Position numbers and translations under genes: made by a program. Below the pieces are notes generated by a model. It was not told the origin of the DNA, made no database searches, and saw nothing but the letters and a program-made list of their open reading frames with translations. Below are positions 8,791-18,518 of a stretch of DNA of 64,000 nt, in pieces. Origin of the DNA: Pseudooceanicola endophyticus. Its GTDB lineage: Bacteria > Pseudomonadota > Alphaproteobacteria > Rhodobacterales > Rhodobacteraceae. How positions within the stretch are numbered: the first letter of the stretch is position 1; the number at the start of each line of letters is the position of its first letter. The stretch spans positions 1 to 64,000 of the forward strand of contig NZ_JAHIAB010000011.1 of the NCBI RefSeq assembly GCF_018760365.1, read 5' to 3'.

Positions 8791-11451
8791 ATGAACACGG
8801 CGGCAAACGTCACGCCGATGATGGCGCAATACCTTGAGATCAAGGAACAATATCCGCACGCCCTGCTGTTTTACCGCATGGGCGATTTCTACGAGATGTT
8901 CTTCAAGGACGCGGAAGAAGCCGCGCAGGCGCTGGACATCGCACTGACCAAGCGGGGCAAGCACCTGGGCGAGGACATCGCCATGTGCGGCGTTCCCGTG
9001 CATTCGGCGGAAAACTACCTGCTGACGCTGATCCGCAAGGGCTTCCGCGTCGCCGTCTGCGAACAGATGGAAGACCCGGCCGAGGCCAAGAAACGCGGCT
9101 CGAAATCCGTGGTGCGGCGCGACGTGGTGCGCTTGGTCACCCCCGGCACCCTGACCGAGGACAGCCTGCTGGAGGCGCGGCGCCACAACTTCCTGGCCGC
9201 CTATGCCGAGATGCGCGATGGCGCGGCGCTGGCCTGGGTCGATATCTCGACCGGGGCGTTTCACGTGATGCCGCTGGCGGCGGTGAAGCTGGGCCCGGAA
9301 CTGGCCCGCCTGACCCCCTCCGAACTGCTGGTGAGCGAGGCCGACGAACCCGGCCTGCGCGCCCTGGGCGAGGATTTCGGCATTTCGCTGACGCCGCTGG
9401 CGCGGGCCTCCTACGACACCGCCAGCGCTACCAAGCGCCTGACAGAGCTGTTCCGCGTCGGTACGCTCGACAGCTACGGACAGTTCACCCGGCCCGAGGT
9501 TTCGGCCATGGGGGCGCTGGTCGACTACCTGGAGATCACCCAGAAGGGCAAGCTGCCGCTGCTGCGTCCCCCCGTGCGCGAGGCGATGGAGGGCACGGTG
9601 CAGATCGACGCCGCCACCCGCCGCAACCTCGAAATCACCCATGCGATGACCGGAGGCCGCGCCGGATCGCTGCTGCAGGCCATCGACCGCACGGTGACAC
9701 CGCTGGGCGCGCGGCTGCTGGAACGCCGCGTGGCCTCCCCCTCGCGCAGCCTGACGGTGATCACCGAACGGCTGGACGCGGTGGATTACGCGCATAGCAA
9801 CACCCGCACCGCCGCCGACCTGCGCGCGCTGCTGCGCAAGGTGCCCGATCTTGATCGCGCGTTGTCGCGGCTGTCGCTGGAACGCGGCGGCCCGCGCGAC
9901 CTGACCGCGATCCGCAACGCGCTGAGCCAGGCCGAACAGCTGGCCGCCCGGCTGGGCAATGCCTCCTCGCTGCCGCAGCTGCTGGCGAAAAGCGCCCATG
10001 CCTTCTCCGGACAGGAGGCGCTGCACGCGCTCCTGGACGTGGCGCTGGTGGCCGAGCCCCCGCTGCTGGCCCGCGACGGCGGCTTCATCGCCAAGGGCTT
10101 CCACGAGGAGCTGGACGAGGTCCGCCGCCTGCGTGACGAGGGCCGCGGCGTGGTCGCCGCCATGCAGGGCCGCTACGCCGAGGAAACCGGGATCAATTCG
10201 CTGAAGATCAAGCACAACAACGTGCTGGGCTACTTCATCGAGGTCACGGCGACCCATGGCGACAAGATGCTCTCGCCGCCGCTCTCGGAGCGTTTCAAGC
10301 ACCGCCAGACCACGGCCAACCAGCTGCGCTTCACCACGCCGGAGCTGTCGGACCTGGAAACCCGGATCCTGAACGCCGCCGGCCAGGCCCAGGGGATCGA
10401 GCAGCAGCTCTTTGCCCAGCTGCGCGAGAAGGTGCTGGAGGCCGCCCCGGCGCTGACCCAGCTCTCGCAGGCACTGGCCGAGTTCGATCTGGCCACCGGC
10501 CTCGCCGACCTGTCGCGCTCCGACAACTGGGTGCGCCCCAAGGTGGACATGTCGCGCAGCCTGCGCATCGACGCGGGTCGCCACCCGGTGGTGGAACAGG
10601 CCCTGCGCCGCGAGGGCGCGCCCTTCATCGCCAATGACTGCGCGCTGATGCCCGATGGCCCCCACAGCGCCGCGATCTGGCTGCTGACCGGCCCCAACAT
10701 GGCCGGTAAATCGACCTTCCTGCGGCAGAATGCGCTGATCGCGCTGCTGGCGCAGATGGGCAGCCACGTGCCCGCGGATGGCGCCCATATCGGTCTGGTC
10801 AGCCAGATCTTCAGCCGCGTCGGCGCCAGCGACGACCTGGCGCGGGGCCGCTCGACCTTCATGGTCGAAATGGTCGAAACCGCTGCCATCCTGAACCAGG
10901 CCGACGACCGCGCGCTGGTGATCCTCGACGAGATCGGCCGGGGCACGGCGACCTACGATGGCCTCTCGATCGCCTGGGCGACGCTCGAGCACCTGCACGA
11001 AACGAACCGCGCCCGGGCCCTCTTCGCGACCCATTACCACGAGATGACTCAGCTTTCGAAACGCCTCTCGGGCGTGGAGAACGCCACCGTCAGCGTGCGC
11101 GAACATGAGGGCGAGGTGATCTTCCTGCACGAGGTCCGCATGGGCGCGGCCGACCGCAGCTACGGCGTGCAGGTGGCCAAACTGGCGGGGCTTCCCGACA
11201 GCGTCGTCGCCCGGGCCCGCGAAGTGCTCGCTTCGCTCGAGGACAATGCCCGCAAGGGCGGCGGCAATCCCCGCGCGGTGATCGACGACCTGCCGCTCTT
11301 CGCGGCGGCTCCGCCGCCCCCGCCGGCACCGAATATCCCGCCACAGATGCTGGCCGTTTCCGAACTCCTGTCAGAAGTGCATCCCGACGACCTGAGCCCG
11401 CGTGAAGCGCTGGAGGTGCTCTACCGGCTGAAAGAAGCCGCCAAGGGGTGA
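8791..11451 (+). CDS. mutS: DNA mismatch repair protein MutS
   Basis: Mismatch-recognition ATPase. The N-terminal mismatch-binding domain contains the [11 protein letters not shown] motif (about residues 28-38) with the Phe-x-Glu element that wedges into DNA. Connector, lever and clamp regions follow. The ABC-type ATPase has Walker [14 protein letters not shown] (about 634-646), a signature-like segment near [10 protein letters not shown] and Walker [11 protein letters not shown]. Its 886 residues match the family. It is divergent from maeB over a 126-bp spacer and is followed by a repeat-rich intergenic region, convergent with grpE. Confidence 0.97.
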   Translation: MNTAANVTPMMAQYLEIKEQYPHALLFYRMGDFYEMFFKDAEEAAQALDIALTKRGKHLGEDIAMCGVPVHSAENYLLTLIRKGFRVAVCEQMEDPAEAKKRGSKSVVRRDVVRLVTPGTLTEDSLLEARRHNFLAAYAEMRDGAALAWVDISTGAFHVMPLAAVKLGPELARLTPSELLVSEADEPGLRALGEDFGISLTPLARASYDTASATKRLTELFRVGTLDSYGQFTRPEVSAMGALVDYLEITQKGKLPLLRPPVREAMEGTVQIDAATRRNLEITHAMTGGRAGSLLQAIDRTVTPLGARLLERRVASPSRSLTVITERLDAVDYAHSNTRTAADLRALLRKVPDLDRALSRLSLERGGPRDLTAIRNALSQAEQLAARLGNASSLPQLLAKSAHAFSGQEALHALLDVALVAEPPLLARDGGFIAKGFHEELDEVRRLRDEGRGVVAAMQGRYAEETGINSLKIKHNNVLGYFIEVTATHGDKMLSPPLSERFKHRQTTANQLRFTTPELSDLETRILNAAGQAQGIEQQLFAQLREKVLEAAPALTQLSQALAEFDLATGLADLSRSDNWVRPKVDMSRSLRIDAGRHPVVEQALRREGAPFIANDCALMPDGPHSAAIWLLTGPNMAGKSTFLRQNALIALLAQMGSHVPADGAHIGLVSQIFSRVGASDDLARGRSTFMVEMVETAAILNQADDRALVILDEIGRGTATYDGLSIAWATLEHLHETNRARALFATHYHEMTQLSKRLSGVENATVSVREHEGEVIFLHEVRMGAADRSYGVQVAKLAGLPDSVVARAREVLASLEDNARKGGGNPRAVIDDLPLFAAAPPPPPAPNIPPQMLAVSELLSEVHPDDLSPREALEVLYRLKEAAKG

Positions 11452-11455
11452 AAAT

Positions 11456-11607
11456 GGGGGCTCTGCCCCCGTCAGCCTTCGGCTGACTCCCCCGAGGTAT
11501 TTGAAACAAGAAAATGAAGAAAGCCGGCCGCGCTTGGGGCGCGACCGGCTCATTCATCTGGCCAAAAATATCCCCGCCGGAGGCTCCGCCCCGAAAGGGG
11601 CGAAATC
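11456..11607. repeat. dispersed intergenic hairpin repeat, copy A (two halves)
   Basis: Fills the gap between convergent mutS and grpE. The left half is GGGGGCTCTGCCCCC, a hairpin GTCAGCC-TTCG-GGCTGAC, then CCCCCGAGGTATTTGAAACAAGAAAATGA. The right half, inverted, is CATCTGGCCAAAAATATCCCCGCCGGAGG followed by a GCCCCGAAAGGGGC hairpin. Nearly the same two-half arrangement recurs at 51651-51804, with single halves at 48673-48741 and 63352-63426. The hairpins may stop transcription from both genes. Confidence 0.75.
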
Positions 11608-12166
11608 AGCCCGTGAAGGAACTGACACCGACCTGGGCGGGGCGCAGCAGGCGGTCGTGCAGCATGAAGCCCTCGGCCGAGACCTGGATGATTTCGCCGG
11701 CCTTGGTGCCGGGCACCGGAGCCTCGAACATCGCCTCGTGCTGGTTCGGATCGAACTTGTCGCCAACCGCCGGGGAAATCACCACCAAGCCGTGCTTGCG
11801 GAAGGTGTTCGACAGCTCGCGCATGGTCAGCTCGATGCCTTCCAGAAGCGCGGTGTTTTCCTCGGTCTTGTCGCCCGCAGCCTCAAGCGCACGCTTGAGA
11901 TTGTCGTAGACCGGCAGCATGTCGCGGGCGAGTTTCGAGCCGCCGTACTGCTCGGCCTCGCGGCGCTGCTTGTCGGCGCGCTTGCGGGAATTTTCCGCAT
12001 CCGCCAGCGCGCGCATCCACTTGTCCTTCATCTCGTCCCGTTCCGCGCGCAGCGTCTCGAGCTCGACATCGGCATCGTCGATCTCTTCCGTCTCGAACGC
12101 GCGGGCTTCGGCCTCGGCCCGCTCGGGATCATCCAGGAAGTCGTCGTCTTTCGGCTCTGCCATCAT
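11606..12166 (-). CDS. grpE: nucleotide exchange factor GrpE
   Basis: Co-chaperone that drives ADP release from DnaK. It has a charged acidic N-terminus, a long helical dimerisation region (about residues 40-95), and the conserved C-terminal beta domain with LLEGIELTMRELSNTFRKHGL, FDPNQHEAMFE and V-x-GFMLHDRLLRPAQVGVS. Two adjacent ATG codons (12166 and 12163) are both possible; the second has slightly better spacing to GAGG. It lies 20 bp downstream of hrcA in the same leftward unit, so it is probably under HrcA/heat-shock control. Confidence 0.96.
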   Translation of the reverse strand: MMAEPKDDDFLDDPERAEAEARAFETEEIDDADVELETLRAERDEMKDKWMRALADAENSRKRADKQRREAEQYGGSKLARDMLPVYDNLKRALEAAGDKTEENTALLEGIELTMRELSNTFRKHGLVVISPAVGDKFDPNQHEAMFEAPVPGTKAGEIIQVSAEGFMLHDRLLRPAQVGVSSFTG

Positions 12167-12186
12167 TTCACCTCACTGAGCGGCCC

Positions 12187-13242
12187 CTAGCGGCGGTCGG
12201 AAAGCATCCGCCCCACCAGCTGGGCCGTATAGTCCACGATCGGCACGATCCGTCCGTAATTGAGCCGCGTGGGCCCGATCACACCGACCGCACCGATGAT
12301 TTTCCGGTCCGCGTTCATATAAGGAGAGACGACCAGAGAGGAACCCGAAAGTGAGAAAAGTTTGTTCTCGGAGCCGATAAAAATGCGCACGCCCTCGCCA
12401 TCCTCGGTCAGTTCCAGGAACTCGGCAATGTCCCGCTTGCGCTCCAGGTCGTCGAACAGCTCCCGGATGCGATCCAGGTCGGCCTCGTCCGCGCCGATGA
12501 GATTCGAGCGCCCCCGCACGATCAGCCGGTCGTGCAGGCCGCCCTCGCCCTCCCAGATGGCTGCGCCGCTTTCCACCAGCGCCCGCGCCAGCCCGTCGAT
12601 CTGCTGACGCCGCGCCTCGATCTCGCGGGCGACGACGGATTTGACCTCCGAGAGGGTCTTGCCCTCCAGCAGCGCGTTCAGGAAATTCGCGGCCTCGCGC
12701 ATGGAGGACGGCGTCTGGCCGGGCGGCGGGGTGAAGATGCGGTTTTCCACGTGGCCATCGCCGAAGACCAGCACCACCAGCGCCCGGTCATGCCCGAGCG
12801 CCACGAATTCGATATGCTTGATCGGCGCCTCGTGCTTGGGCGCCAGCACCAGAGAGGCGCCCTGCGTCGCGAGGCTGAGCGCCGAACCGATGCGGTCCAG
12901 CAGCGTCGAGGGGTCGCCGCCATTGCCCACCGTCGCGTCGATCTTCTGGCGTTCGTTGGCATCGAGATCGCTGACCTCGAGGAGCCCATCGACGAACATC
13001 CGGAGGCCGCGCTGCGTCGGGATGCGCCCGGCCGAGACATGCGGGCTGTCCAGCAGCCCCATGTATTCGAGATCCTGCATCACGTTGCGGATCGTGGCCG
13101 CGCTGACCTTCTCGCTCATCAACCGGGTGAGCGTGCGCGAGCCCACCGGCTCCCCGCTGTCGAGATAGCCTTCCACCACCCGCCGAAACACCTCGCGCGA
13201 GCGGTCGTTCATGTCGTTGAGGATGGATTTCTGCTCTGCCAT
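12187..13242 (-). CDS. hrcA: heat-inducible transcription repressor HrcA
   Basis: Repressor of class I heat-shock genes through CIRCE elements. It has an N-terminal winged-helix region (about residues 10-80, with GEPVGSRTLTR and SAATIRNVMQDLEYMGLLDSPHVSAGRIPT), a GAF-like middle and a C-terminal segment with the conserved IGP(T)RLNYGRIVPIVDYTA. The 351-residue length is normal. No CIRCE inverted repeat was seen in front of this gene. A good promoter (TTGACC-N18-TAATGA) lies at 13264-13293. Transcribed with grpE and divergent from rph. Confidence 0.95.
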   Translation of the reverse strand: MAEQKSILNDMNDRSREVFRRVVEGYLDSGEPVGSRTLTRLMSEKVSAATIRNVMQDLEYMGLLDSPHVSAGRIPTQRGLRMFVDGLLEVSDLDANERQKIDATVGNGGDPSTLLDRIGSALSLATQGASLVLAPKHEAPIKHIEFVALGHDRALVVLVFGDGHVENRIFTPPPGQTPSSMREAANFLNALLEGKTLSEVKSVVAREIEARRQQIDGLARALVESGAAIWEGEGGLHDRLIVRGRSNLIGADEADLDRIRELFDDLERKRDIAEFLELTEDGEGVRIFIGSENKLFSLSGSSLVVSPYMNADRKIIGAVGVIGPTRLNYGRIVPIVDYTAQLVGRMLSDRR

Positions 13243-13263
13243 CGCCGCATTCCGTTCTGACGA

Positions 13264-13293
13264 TCATTAAAGAGGGCTTGCGTGAAAGGTCAA
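13264..13293 (-). promoter_or_regulatory. predicted hrcA-grpE promoter
   Basis: On the minus strand TTGACC (-35), an 18-bp spacer and TAATGA (-10) end about 22 bp before the hrcA ATG. It is housekeeping-type; no heat-shock sigma-32 consensus was recognised. Confidence 0.5.
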
Positions 13294-13353
13294 CGGGACT
13301 TGCCTTTCCACGGCCCCGGTGCCTATCACGGGCCTCAAAAGATGAGAGGTTTC

Positions 13354-14070
13354 ATGCGACCGTCTGGTAGAGATTTAAGCGAAATGCGCCCGGTTTCAAT
13401 CGAGACCGGCATCACCAAGCACGCCGAAGGCTCGTGCCTGATCAAGGTCGGAGACACCCATGTGCTGTGCACCGCCACCATCGACGAGCGCGTGCCCCCC
13501 TTCATCAAGGGTTCGGGCCTGGGCTGGGTGACGGCGGAATACGGGATGCTGCCGCGCTCGACCACGTCGCGGATGCGCCGCGAGGCGGCGATGGGCAAGC
13601 AGGGCGGCCGTACGGTCGAGATCCAGCGCCTGATCGGGCGTGCCCTGCGCGCCGGGGTCGACCGCTCGGCCCTGGGCGAACGCCAGATCACCATCGACTG
13701 CGACGTGATCCAGGCCGATGGCGGCACCCGCTGCGCCTCGATCACCGGCGGCTGGGTGGCGCTGAAACTGGCGGTCAACAAGCTGATGAAGGCCCGCATG
13801 ATCACCTCCGATCCGCTGGTCGATCCTGTGGCTGCCGTGTCCTGCGGCCTCTATGCCGGTCAGCCGGTGCTGGACCTCGACTATCCCGAGGACAGCGAGG
13901 CGGGCGTTGACGGCAACTTCATCCTGACCGGATCGAAGCGCCTGATCGAGGTGCAGATGTCCGCCGAGGGCGCGACCTATTCCCGTGAACAGATGAACCA
14001 GCTGCTGGACCTGGCCGAAAAGGGCGTGTCCGAGCTGGTCGAGATCCAGAAGGCGGCAGTGAATGCGTAA
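13354..14070 (+). CDS. rph: ribonuclease PH
   Basis: Phosphate-dependent 3'-5' exoribonuclease trimming tRNA 3' ends. It has the family start [19 protein letters not shown], the [20 protein letters not shown] strand, the basic [28 protein letters not shown] core and the [17 protein letters not shown] active-site segment. The frame is open to 13282, but the ATG at 13354 has GAGAGG at correct spacing and gives 238 residues, the usual size. It overlaps rdgB by 8 bp and heads the rph-rdgB-hemW-ybaN operon. TTGCCT-N18-TATCAC at 13300-13329 is a possible promoter. Confidence 0.96.
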   Translation: MRPSGRDLSEMRPVSIETGITKHAEGSCLIKVGDTHVLCTATIDERVPPFIKGSGLGWVTAEYGMLPRSTTSRMRREAAMGKQGGRTVEIQRLIGRALRAGVDRSALGERQITIDCDVIQADGGTRCASITGGWVALKLAVNKLMKARMITSDPLVDPVAAVSCGLYAGQPVLDLDYPEDSEAGVDGNFILTGSKRLIEVQMSAEGATYSREQMNQLLDLAEKGVSELVEIQKAAVNA

Positions 14071-14671
14071 GTTCGACGGCAAGGAACTGGTCCTCGCGAC
14101 CCACAACAAGGGCAAGCTGGAAGAGATTTCCGCGCTGCTGGCCCCCTTCGGCATCACCGTCACCTCGGCCGCCGATCACGGGCTGGAAGAGCCGGTCGAA
14201 GACCAGGACAATTTCATCGGCAATGCCCGCATCAAGGCGCATTACGCCGCCAAGGCGACCGGCCTGCCCGCCCTGTCCGACGACAGCGGCATCTCTGTCG
14301 ACGGTCTGGATGGCGCCCCGGGCGTCTACACCGCCGACTGGGCCGAGACCGACCATGGCCGCGATTTCCCGATGGCCATGGCCAAGGTCTGGGACGAGCT
14401 GGAGGCCAGGAACGCCCCCTACCCGCGCACCGCAGCCTTCAACTGCACCCTATGCCTGGCCTGGCCCGATGGCCAGGACGAGATCTTTGTCGGGCGGATG
14501 CCCGGGCAATGCGTCTGGCCGATGCGCGGCGACAACGGTCATGGCTATGACCCGATGTTCCAGCCCGAAGGCTTTGACGTGACCTTTGCCGAGATGACCT
14601 CGGAACAGAAGAACGCGATCTCGCACCGCTCGCAGGCGTTCGAGAAGCTGGTCCAGGGCTGCTTTGCGTGA
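14063..14671 (+). CDS. rdgB: non-canonical purine NTP pyrophosphatase (RdgB/HAM1)
   Basis: Hydrolyses ITP, dITP and XTP to monophosphates, keeping deaminated purines out of nucleic acids. The N-terminal [12 protein letters not shown] substrate loop, the [24 protein letters not shown] catalytic segment (about residues 71-94) and the C-terminal [12 protein letters not shown] and [10 protein letters not shown] motifs are diagnostic. Length (202 residues) is typical. It starts inside the end of rph and its stop overlaps the GTG start of hemW, implying coupled translation. Confidence 0.96.
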   Translation: MRKFDGKELVLATHNKGKLEEISALLAPFGITVTSAADHGLEEPVEDQDNFIGNARIKAHYAAKATGLPALSDDSGISVDGLDGAPGVYTADWAETDHGRDFPMAMAKVWDELEARNAPYPRTAAFNCTLCLAWPDGQDEIFVGRMPGQCVWPMRGDNGHGYDPMFQPEGFDVTFAEMTSEQKNAISHRSQAFEKLVQGCFA

Positions 14672-15834
14672 CCTCTGAGGACTGGCAGAATGCCGGCTTC
14701 GGCATCTATGTTCACTGGCCCTTCTGCCAGTCCAAATGCCCCTATTGCGACTTCAACTCGCATGTGGCGGAGACCATCGACCAAGAACGCTGGCTGAAAA
14801 CATACGTCACCGAATTGGAACGATACGCTGCCGTTACGTCAGGTCGTGTCGTCCAGTCGGTGTTCTTCGGCGGCGGCACGCCATCCCTGATGGAGCCCCG
14901 GACGGTCGAGGGCATTCTGGATACCATCCGCCGGCTCTGGCCCCAGGCCAATGACACCGAAGTGACGCTGGAGGCGAACCCCGGATCGGTCGAGGCCGGG
15001 CGTTTCCGCGGCTATGCGGCGGCAGGCGTGAACCGGGTGTCGATGGGATTCCAGGCGATGAACGACCGGGACCTGAAGCGTCTGGGCCGTCTCCATTCCG
15101 TGGACGAGGCCCTGCGTGCCTTCGACGTCGCCCGCAACCAGTTCGACCGTGTCAGCTTTGACCTGATCTATGCCCGACAGGATCAGACCCTGGCCGAATG
15201 GGAGGCCGAGCTGCACCGCGCCCTGTCGCTGGCCATCGACCACCTGTCGCTCTACCAGCTGACGATCGAGGAAGGCACCGCCTTCGGCGACCGCTACAAG
15301 CGCGGCGGGCTGAAGGGCCTGCCCGAGGAAGACCTGGCCGCCGACATGTACGAGCTGACGCAGAGTGTCACCGCCGAACATGGTTTCGACTGCTACGAGG
15401 TCTCGAACCACGCGCGTGACGGCGCGCGGTCCCGGCACAATGTCCTGTACTGGCGCTATGGCGATTACATCGGCGTCGGTCCCGGCGCCCATGGCCGGGT
15501 CACCATCGACGGCCGTCGCCACGCGACCGAGGCGCATCGCGCGCCCGGCAAATGGCTGGCCGCTGCCGAGGCCGGGAATGCGGACAGTTTGATCGAAGCC
15601 TTGACCGGCCCTGAACAGGCGCAAGAATACCTTCTGATGGGGCTGCGCCTGCGCGAGGGAATCGATCAAAATCGGTTCGAGAGATTGAGCGGAACGTCCC
15701 TTTATACCTCTGTCCTGAACGAGCTCGACGAGATGAACCTTCTGAAACGCGAAAAATCGCATATTTTCGTTACAGATCAGGGTCGTATGGTTCTGAACGC
15801 GATTCTGAACAAACTGCTGGATTCGCTGGAATGA
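14668..15834 (+). CDS. hemW: radical SAM heme chaperone HemW
   Basis: Radical SAM protein of the HemN/HemW group. The cluster-binding cysteines are C20, C24 and C27 in PFCQSKCPYCDF, followed by FFGGGTPSLM and GVNRVSMGFQAM motifs. The 388-residue length and the neighbouring rdgB point to HemW, a heme-delivery protein, rather than true coproporphyrinogen oxidase HemN, which is longer. It starts at GTG, overlapping the rdgB stop (GTGA). Confidence 0.92.
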   Translation: MTSEDWQNAGFGIYVHWPFCQSKCPYCDFNSHVAETIDQERWLKTYVTELERYAAVTSGRVVQSVFFGGGTPSLMEPRTVEGILDTIRRLWPQANDTEVTLEANPGSVEAGRFRGYAAAGVNRVSMGFQAMNDRDLKRLGRLHSVDEALRAFDVARNQFDRVSFDLIYARQDQTLAEWEAELHRALSLAIDHLSLYQLTIEEGTAFGDRYKRGGLKGLPEEDLAADMYELTQSVTAEHGFDCYEVSNHARDGARSRHNVLYWRYGDYIGVGPGAHGRVTIDGRRHATEAHRAPGKWLAAAEAGNADSLIEALTGPEQAQEYLLMGLRLREGIDQNRFERLSGTSLYTSVLNELDEMNLLKREKSHIFVTDQGRMVLNAILNKLLDSLE

Positions 15835-16190
15835 GGGTCTTCTGGCTGATTTCGGGGCTTCTCAGCCTCGGTTTCGGCCTGCTGGGCGTCGTGCTACCGC
15901 TTCTGCCCACCGTGCCCTTCATGCTGCTGGCCGCCTTCTGCTTTTCCCGCTCTTCCGAGCGGCTGCATGCATGGCTGCTGTCGCATCCCAGTTTCGGCCC
16001 GGCGATCCAGGACTGGCGCGACCACCGCGCGATCTCCCTGAAGGCAAAACGCCTCGCCACCGTAATGGTGGGAGGCGTTTTTCTTATCTCGATCCTGATG
16101 GGCCTCAGGCCGCATCTTCTGGCGATCCAGGGGCTGACCCTCTGCGCCGTGATGATCTTCCTCTGGACCCGTCCTAGCGGGCCGCGCTGA
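15831..16190 (+). CDS. YbaN/DUF454 family inner-membrane protein
   Basis: 119-residue membrane protein with two or three predicted helices (about 5-35, 70-90 and 95-113). It has the family pattern LLPLLPTVPF-LLAAFCFSRSSERLHAWL, then HP-FGP-I-DWRDHRAIS-KAKR. Function is unknown. It overlaps hemW by ATGA. A 15-bp inverted repeat with A- and T-tracts lies inside the coding sequence at 16046-16085 (see the separate entry). The last 17 bases overlap the convergent parB gene. Confidence 0.85.
   Translation: MRVFWLISGLLSLGFGLLGVVLPLLPTVPFMLLAAFCFSRSSERLHAWLLSHPSFGPAIQDWRDHRAISLKAKRLATVMVGGVFLISILMGLRPHLLAIQGLTLCAVMIFLWTRPSGPR
16046..16085. terminator. two-way terminator embedded in ybaN coding sequence
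   Basis: AAAACGCCTC pairs perfectly with GAGGCGTTTT, continuing (after one bulged G) into CCACC-GTAAT-GGTGG. The plus strand ends TTTTTCTT and the minus strand ends TTTT. It sits about 90 bp past the parB stop, so it could terminate the leftward parAB transcript while also affecting the rightward hemW-ybaN transcript. Confidence 0.7.
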
Positions 16191-17088
16191 GGACCTGGCA
16201 CAGGTCGTCCAGCTGTTCCAGCGTGTCGTAGGAGATCGTCACCTGGCCATATTCCTTGCCCGGAACGTGGTCGATGATCACCGTCATGCCTAGCGCCGCC
16301 GACAGATCCTGCTCCAGCGCGCGGGTATCCGCGTCCTTCTCGCCCTCGTCCGGACGGATGCCGAAACTGATCTTCTTCTGCGGTTTCGGGGCTACCGGGG
16401 CCTCGGGCTTTTTCGCCAGCTGCTCGGTCGCGCGGACGGACAACCCGCCCTGAATGACCTTGTGCGCCAGCGCAACGGGGTTCTCTGAAGTGATCAGCGC
16501 CCGCGCGTGACCGGCCGAAAGCTGGCCGTCGCGCAGCATTTCCTGCACTTCGGAGGGCAGCTGCAGCAGGCGCATCAGGTTGGCAATGTGGCTGCGGCTC
16601 TTGCCCAGGGCCTGCGCCAGTTTTTCCTGCGTGTGGCCGAACTTGTCCATCAGCTGACGGAAGCCCATGGCCTCTTCCACCGGGTTCAGATCGGCGCGCT
16701 GGATGTTCTCGATGATCGCGACCTCGAGGACCTCGACATCATCGAAATCGCGCACGATGACCGGCACTTCATGCAGTTTCGCCCGCTGCGCCGAGCGCCA
16801 GCGGCGTTCCCCGGCAACGATCTCGTAACTGCCGTCGCCGCCCGGCTTCGGGCGCACGATCAGCGGCTGGATGATGCCCTTTTCGCGGATCGAATTGGTC
16901 AGATCCTCCAGCTGGGCCTCGGTAAAGCTGCGGCGCGGCTGGTCCGGATTGGGAACGACGGATTCAATCGGCACCATCATGTCGGGGCGACGATTGGTGT
17001 TACCCCCCAGATTTTGTTCTTCCGGGGACACATCTGCCATCAGGGCGGACAAGCCGCGCCCGAGTCCGCGCGTTTTTCTCTTTTCCAT
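16174..17088 (-). CDS. parB: chromosome partitioning protein ParB
   Basis: CTP-dependent DNA-sliding clamp that loads at parS and organises the origin. Its parts are an N-terminal RGLGRGLSALM ParA-stimulating segment, the ParB/Srx-like domain with GERRWRSAQRA and IIENIQRADLNPVEEA (about residues 90-145), a helix-turn-helix (about 150-175, KLAQALGKSRSHIANLMRLLQLP) and a C-terminal dimerisation segment. At 304 residues it is normal. It lies 16 bp after parA, in the operon with rsmG and mnmG. Three perfect parS sites lie in this window. Confidence 0.97.
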   Translation of the reverse strand: MEKRKTRGLGRGLSALMADVSPEEQNLGGNTNRRPDMMVPIESVVPNPDQPRRSFTEAQLEDLTNSIREKGIIQPLIVRPKPGGDGSYEIVAGERRWRSAQRAKLHEVPVIVRDFDDVEVLEVAIIENIQRADLNPVEEAMGFRQLMDKFGHTQEKLAQALGKSRSHIANLMRLLQLPSEVQEMLRDGQLSAGHARALITSENPVALAHKVIQGGLSVRATEQLAKKPEAPVAPKPQKKISFGIRPDEGEKDADTRALEQDLSAALGMTVIIDHVPGKEYGQVTISYDTLEQLDDLCQVLSAAR

Positions 17089-17104
17089 GCTCTGCTCCTC
17101 TGCC

Positions 17105-17914
17105 TCAGGCGGCGACAGGCTCGTATTTCTTCAGAATTTCCTGTGCCAGCGCGCGATAGGCTTCGGCCCCGCGCGACGTCGTATCATATTCGAGCACGGG
17201 CATCGCGAAAGAGGGAGCTTCGCTGAGCCGCACATTGCGCGGAATCAGGGTCCGGAAGACCATGTCACCAAGATTGTCCCGCGCGTCCTGCTCGACCTGC
17301 TGGGAGAGGTTGTTGCGGGAATCGTACATCGTCAGAACGATTCCCTCGATCCGCAGATCCGGATTGGCGCTGCTGCGCACCTCGCGGATCGACAGCATCA
17401 GCTGCGACAGGCCCTCAAGCGCATAGAATTCGCTTTGCAGCGGCACCAGAACCGAATGCGCGGCGACCATGGCGTTCACGGTCAGCAAATTCAGCGACGG
17501 CGGGCAGTCGATAACAATGAAATCGTAACCATATCCTGCCATTTCCGGCTGACGCAGGGCGCGTTGCAGTAGGAACAGCCGGTTTTCGTTCTGATAAAGC
17601 TCGATATCCGCCGAGGAGAGGTCCACGGTGGCGGGAATGATGTCCAGCCCCGTCACCCCGGTCGCCCGGATCACCTTTTCCAGCGGGCTGTCTTCGGCAA
17701 GAAGATCGTAAACCGTAAATTCACGATCATCTGCTTCCACCCCCATCCCCGTCGAGGCATTGCCCTGCGGGTCCAGGTCGATCAGCAGAACGCGGCAGCC
17801 CTCTTCCACCAGCGCGGCGCTCATGTTGATCGCGGTCGTCGTCTTCCCGACCCCTCCCTTCTGGTTCGCAACAGCGATGATGCGGGGGCCCGATTGGTTA
17901 AGCAGACGCGACAC
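17105..17914 (-). CDS. parA: chromosome partitioning ATPase ParA (Soj)
   Basis: Deviant Walker ATPase that moves ParB-parS complexes. The P-loop ANQKGGVGKTTTAINM lies at residues 16-31, the DLDPQGNAS Walker A' segment follows, and the VIDCPPSLNLLT Walker B is near residue 123. At 269 residues it is the chromosomal (Soj-like) size with no N-terminal DNA-binding extension. It overlaps rsmG by 17 bp and is followed at once by parB. Confidence 0.97.
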   Translation of the reverse strand: MSRLLNQSGPRIIAVANQKGGVGKTTTAINMSAALVEEGCRVLLIDLDPQGNASTGMGVEADDREFTVYDLLAEDSPLEKVIRATGVTGLDIIPATVDLSSADIELYQNENRLFLLQRALRQPEMAGYGYDFIVIDCPPSLNLLTVNAMVAAHSVLVPLQSEFYALEGLSQLMLSIREVRSSANPDLRIEGIVLTMYDSRNNLSQQVEQDARDNLGDMVFRTLIPRNVRLSEAPSFAMPVLEYDTTSRGAEAYRALAQEILKKYEPVAA

Positions 17915-18518
17915 GGCGAATTCCTCCGATTTTCAGGATGACAGCCTCGGATTCAGTCTTACTCGGCACGGCCTCCCAGCGGAAGCGCCATTGTGCCTCG
18001 GCTTCCGAAATCTCTTCTTTCCAGCGCTGTCCCTTCGGGAAAAGCGCCACTCCTTCGGGCGCCAGGTGACGTTCCGCAAAGCCCAGAAGATCCGAGAGAG
18101 AGGCCAGCGCCCGCGCGGACAGCACATCGGCGCCCTGAACGGGTGCCTGTTCGATGCGTTGCGACAGGACCTGAACCTTCACACCGGTCTCCCGCGCCAC
18201 GGACCGCAGGAAGGCGCATTTCCGCTGGTCGGACTCGATCAGGGTAAAGGTCGCATCGGGTTGCAGCTCTGCCGCCCGAATGGCGATCACGAGGCCGGGA
18301 AACCCTCCGCCACTGCCGATATCCAGCCAATGGGCAAAATCCGACGCCAGGGAATGGATCTGGGCGGAGTCGACGAAATGCCGCGTCCAGAGATCCGGAA
18401 TGGTGTGCTTGGACACCAGATTGATCTTCCGGTTCCATTTCTCGAGAAGCTCCGCGTAGAGGCGCAGCTTCTCAGATGTTTCACGTGAAACACTCTCGGT
18501 GGTCGGATCGAGGCTCAC
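17898..18518 (-). CDS. rsmG: 16S rRNA (guanine527-N7)-methyltransferase RsmG
   Basis: Rossmann-fold SAM methyltransferase modifying G527 of 16S rRNA. It shows [21 protein letters not shown], the SAM-binding [15 protein letters not shown] (about residues 67-81) and [11 protein letters not shown]. Length is 206 residues. Codons near the N-terminus that encode VSRET are formed by a perfect parS site (18477-18492), so the protein sequence here is shaped by the partition site. It overlaps mnmG by 4 bp and parA by 17 bp. Confidence 0.95.
   Translation of the reverse strand: MSLDPTTESVSRETSEKLRLYAELLEKWNRKINLVSKHTIPDLWTRHFVDSAQIHSLASDFAHWLDIGSGGGFPGLVIAIRAAELQPDATFTLIESDQRKCAFLRSVARETGVKVQVLSQRIEQAPVQGADVLSARALASLSDLLGFAERHLAPEGVALFPKGQRWKEEISEAEAQWRFRWEAVPSKTESEAVILKIGGIRRVASA
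18477..18492. promoter_or_regulatory. parS: parS site 1 (in rsmG)
   Basis: Perfect TGTTTCACGTGAAACA palindrome, the bacterial consensus ParB loading site. It lies inside the rsmG coding sequence, about 0.6 kb upstream of parA and 5.4 kb from the putative origin. Confidence 0.95.

Noticed and set aside
9256-9271. Fourth parS-like site in mutS
   Set aside because: Only GTTTCACGTGA (11 bases) matches the 16-mer and the second half-site is broken; probably chance codon usage.
13142-13353. CIRCE element before hrcA
   Set aside because: No TTAGCACTC-N9-GAGTGCTAA repeat or close relative was visible.
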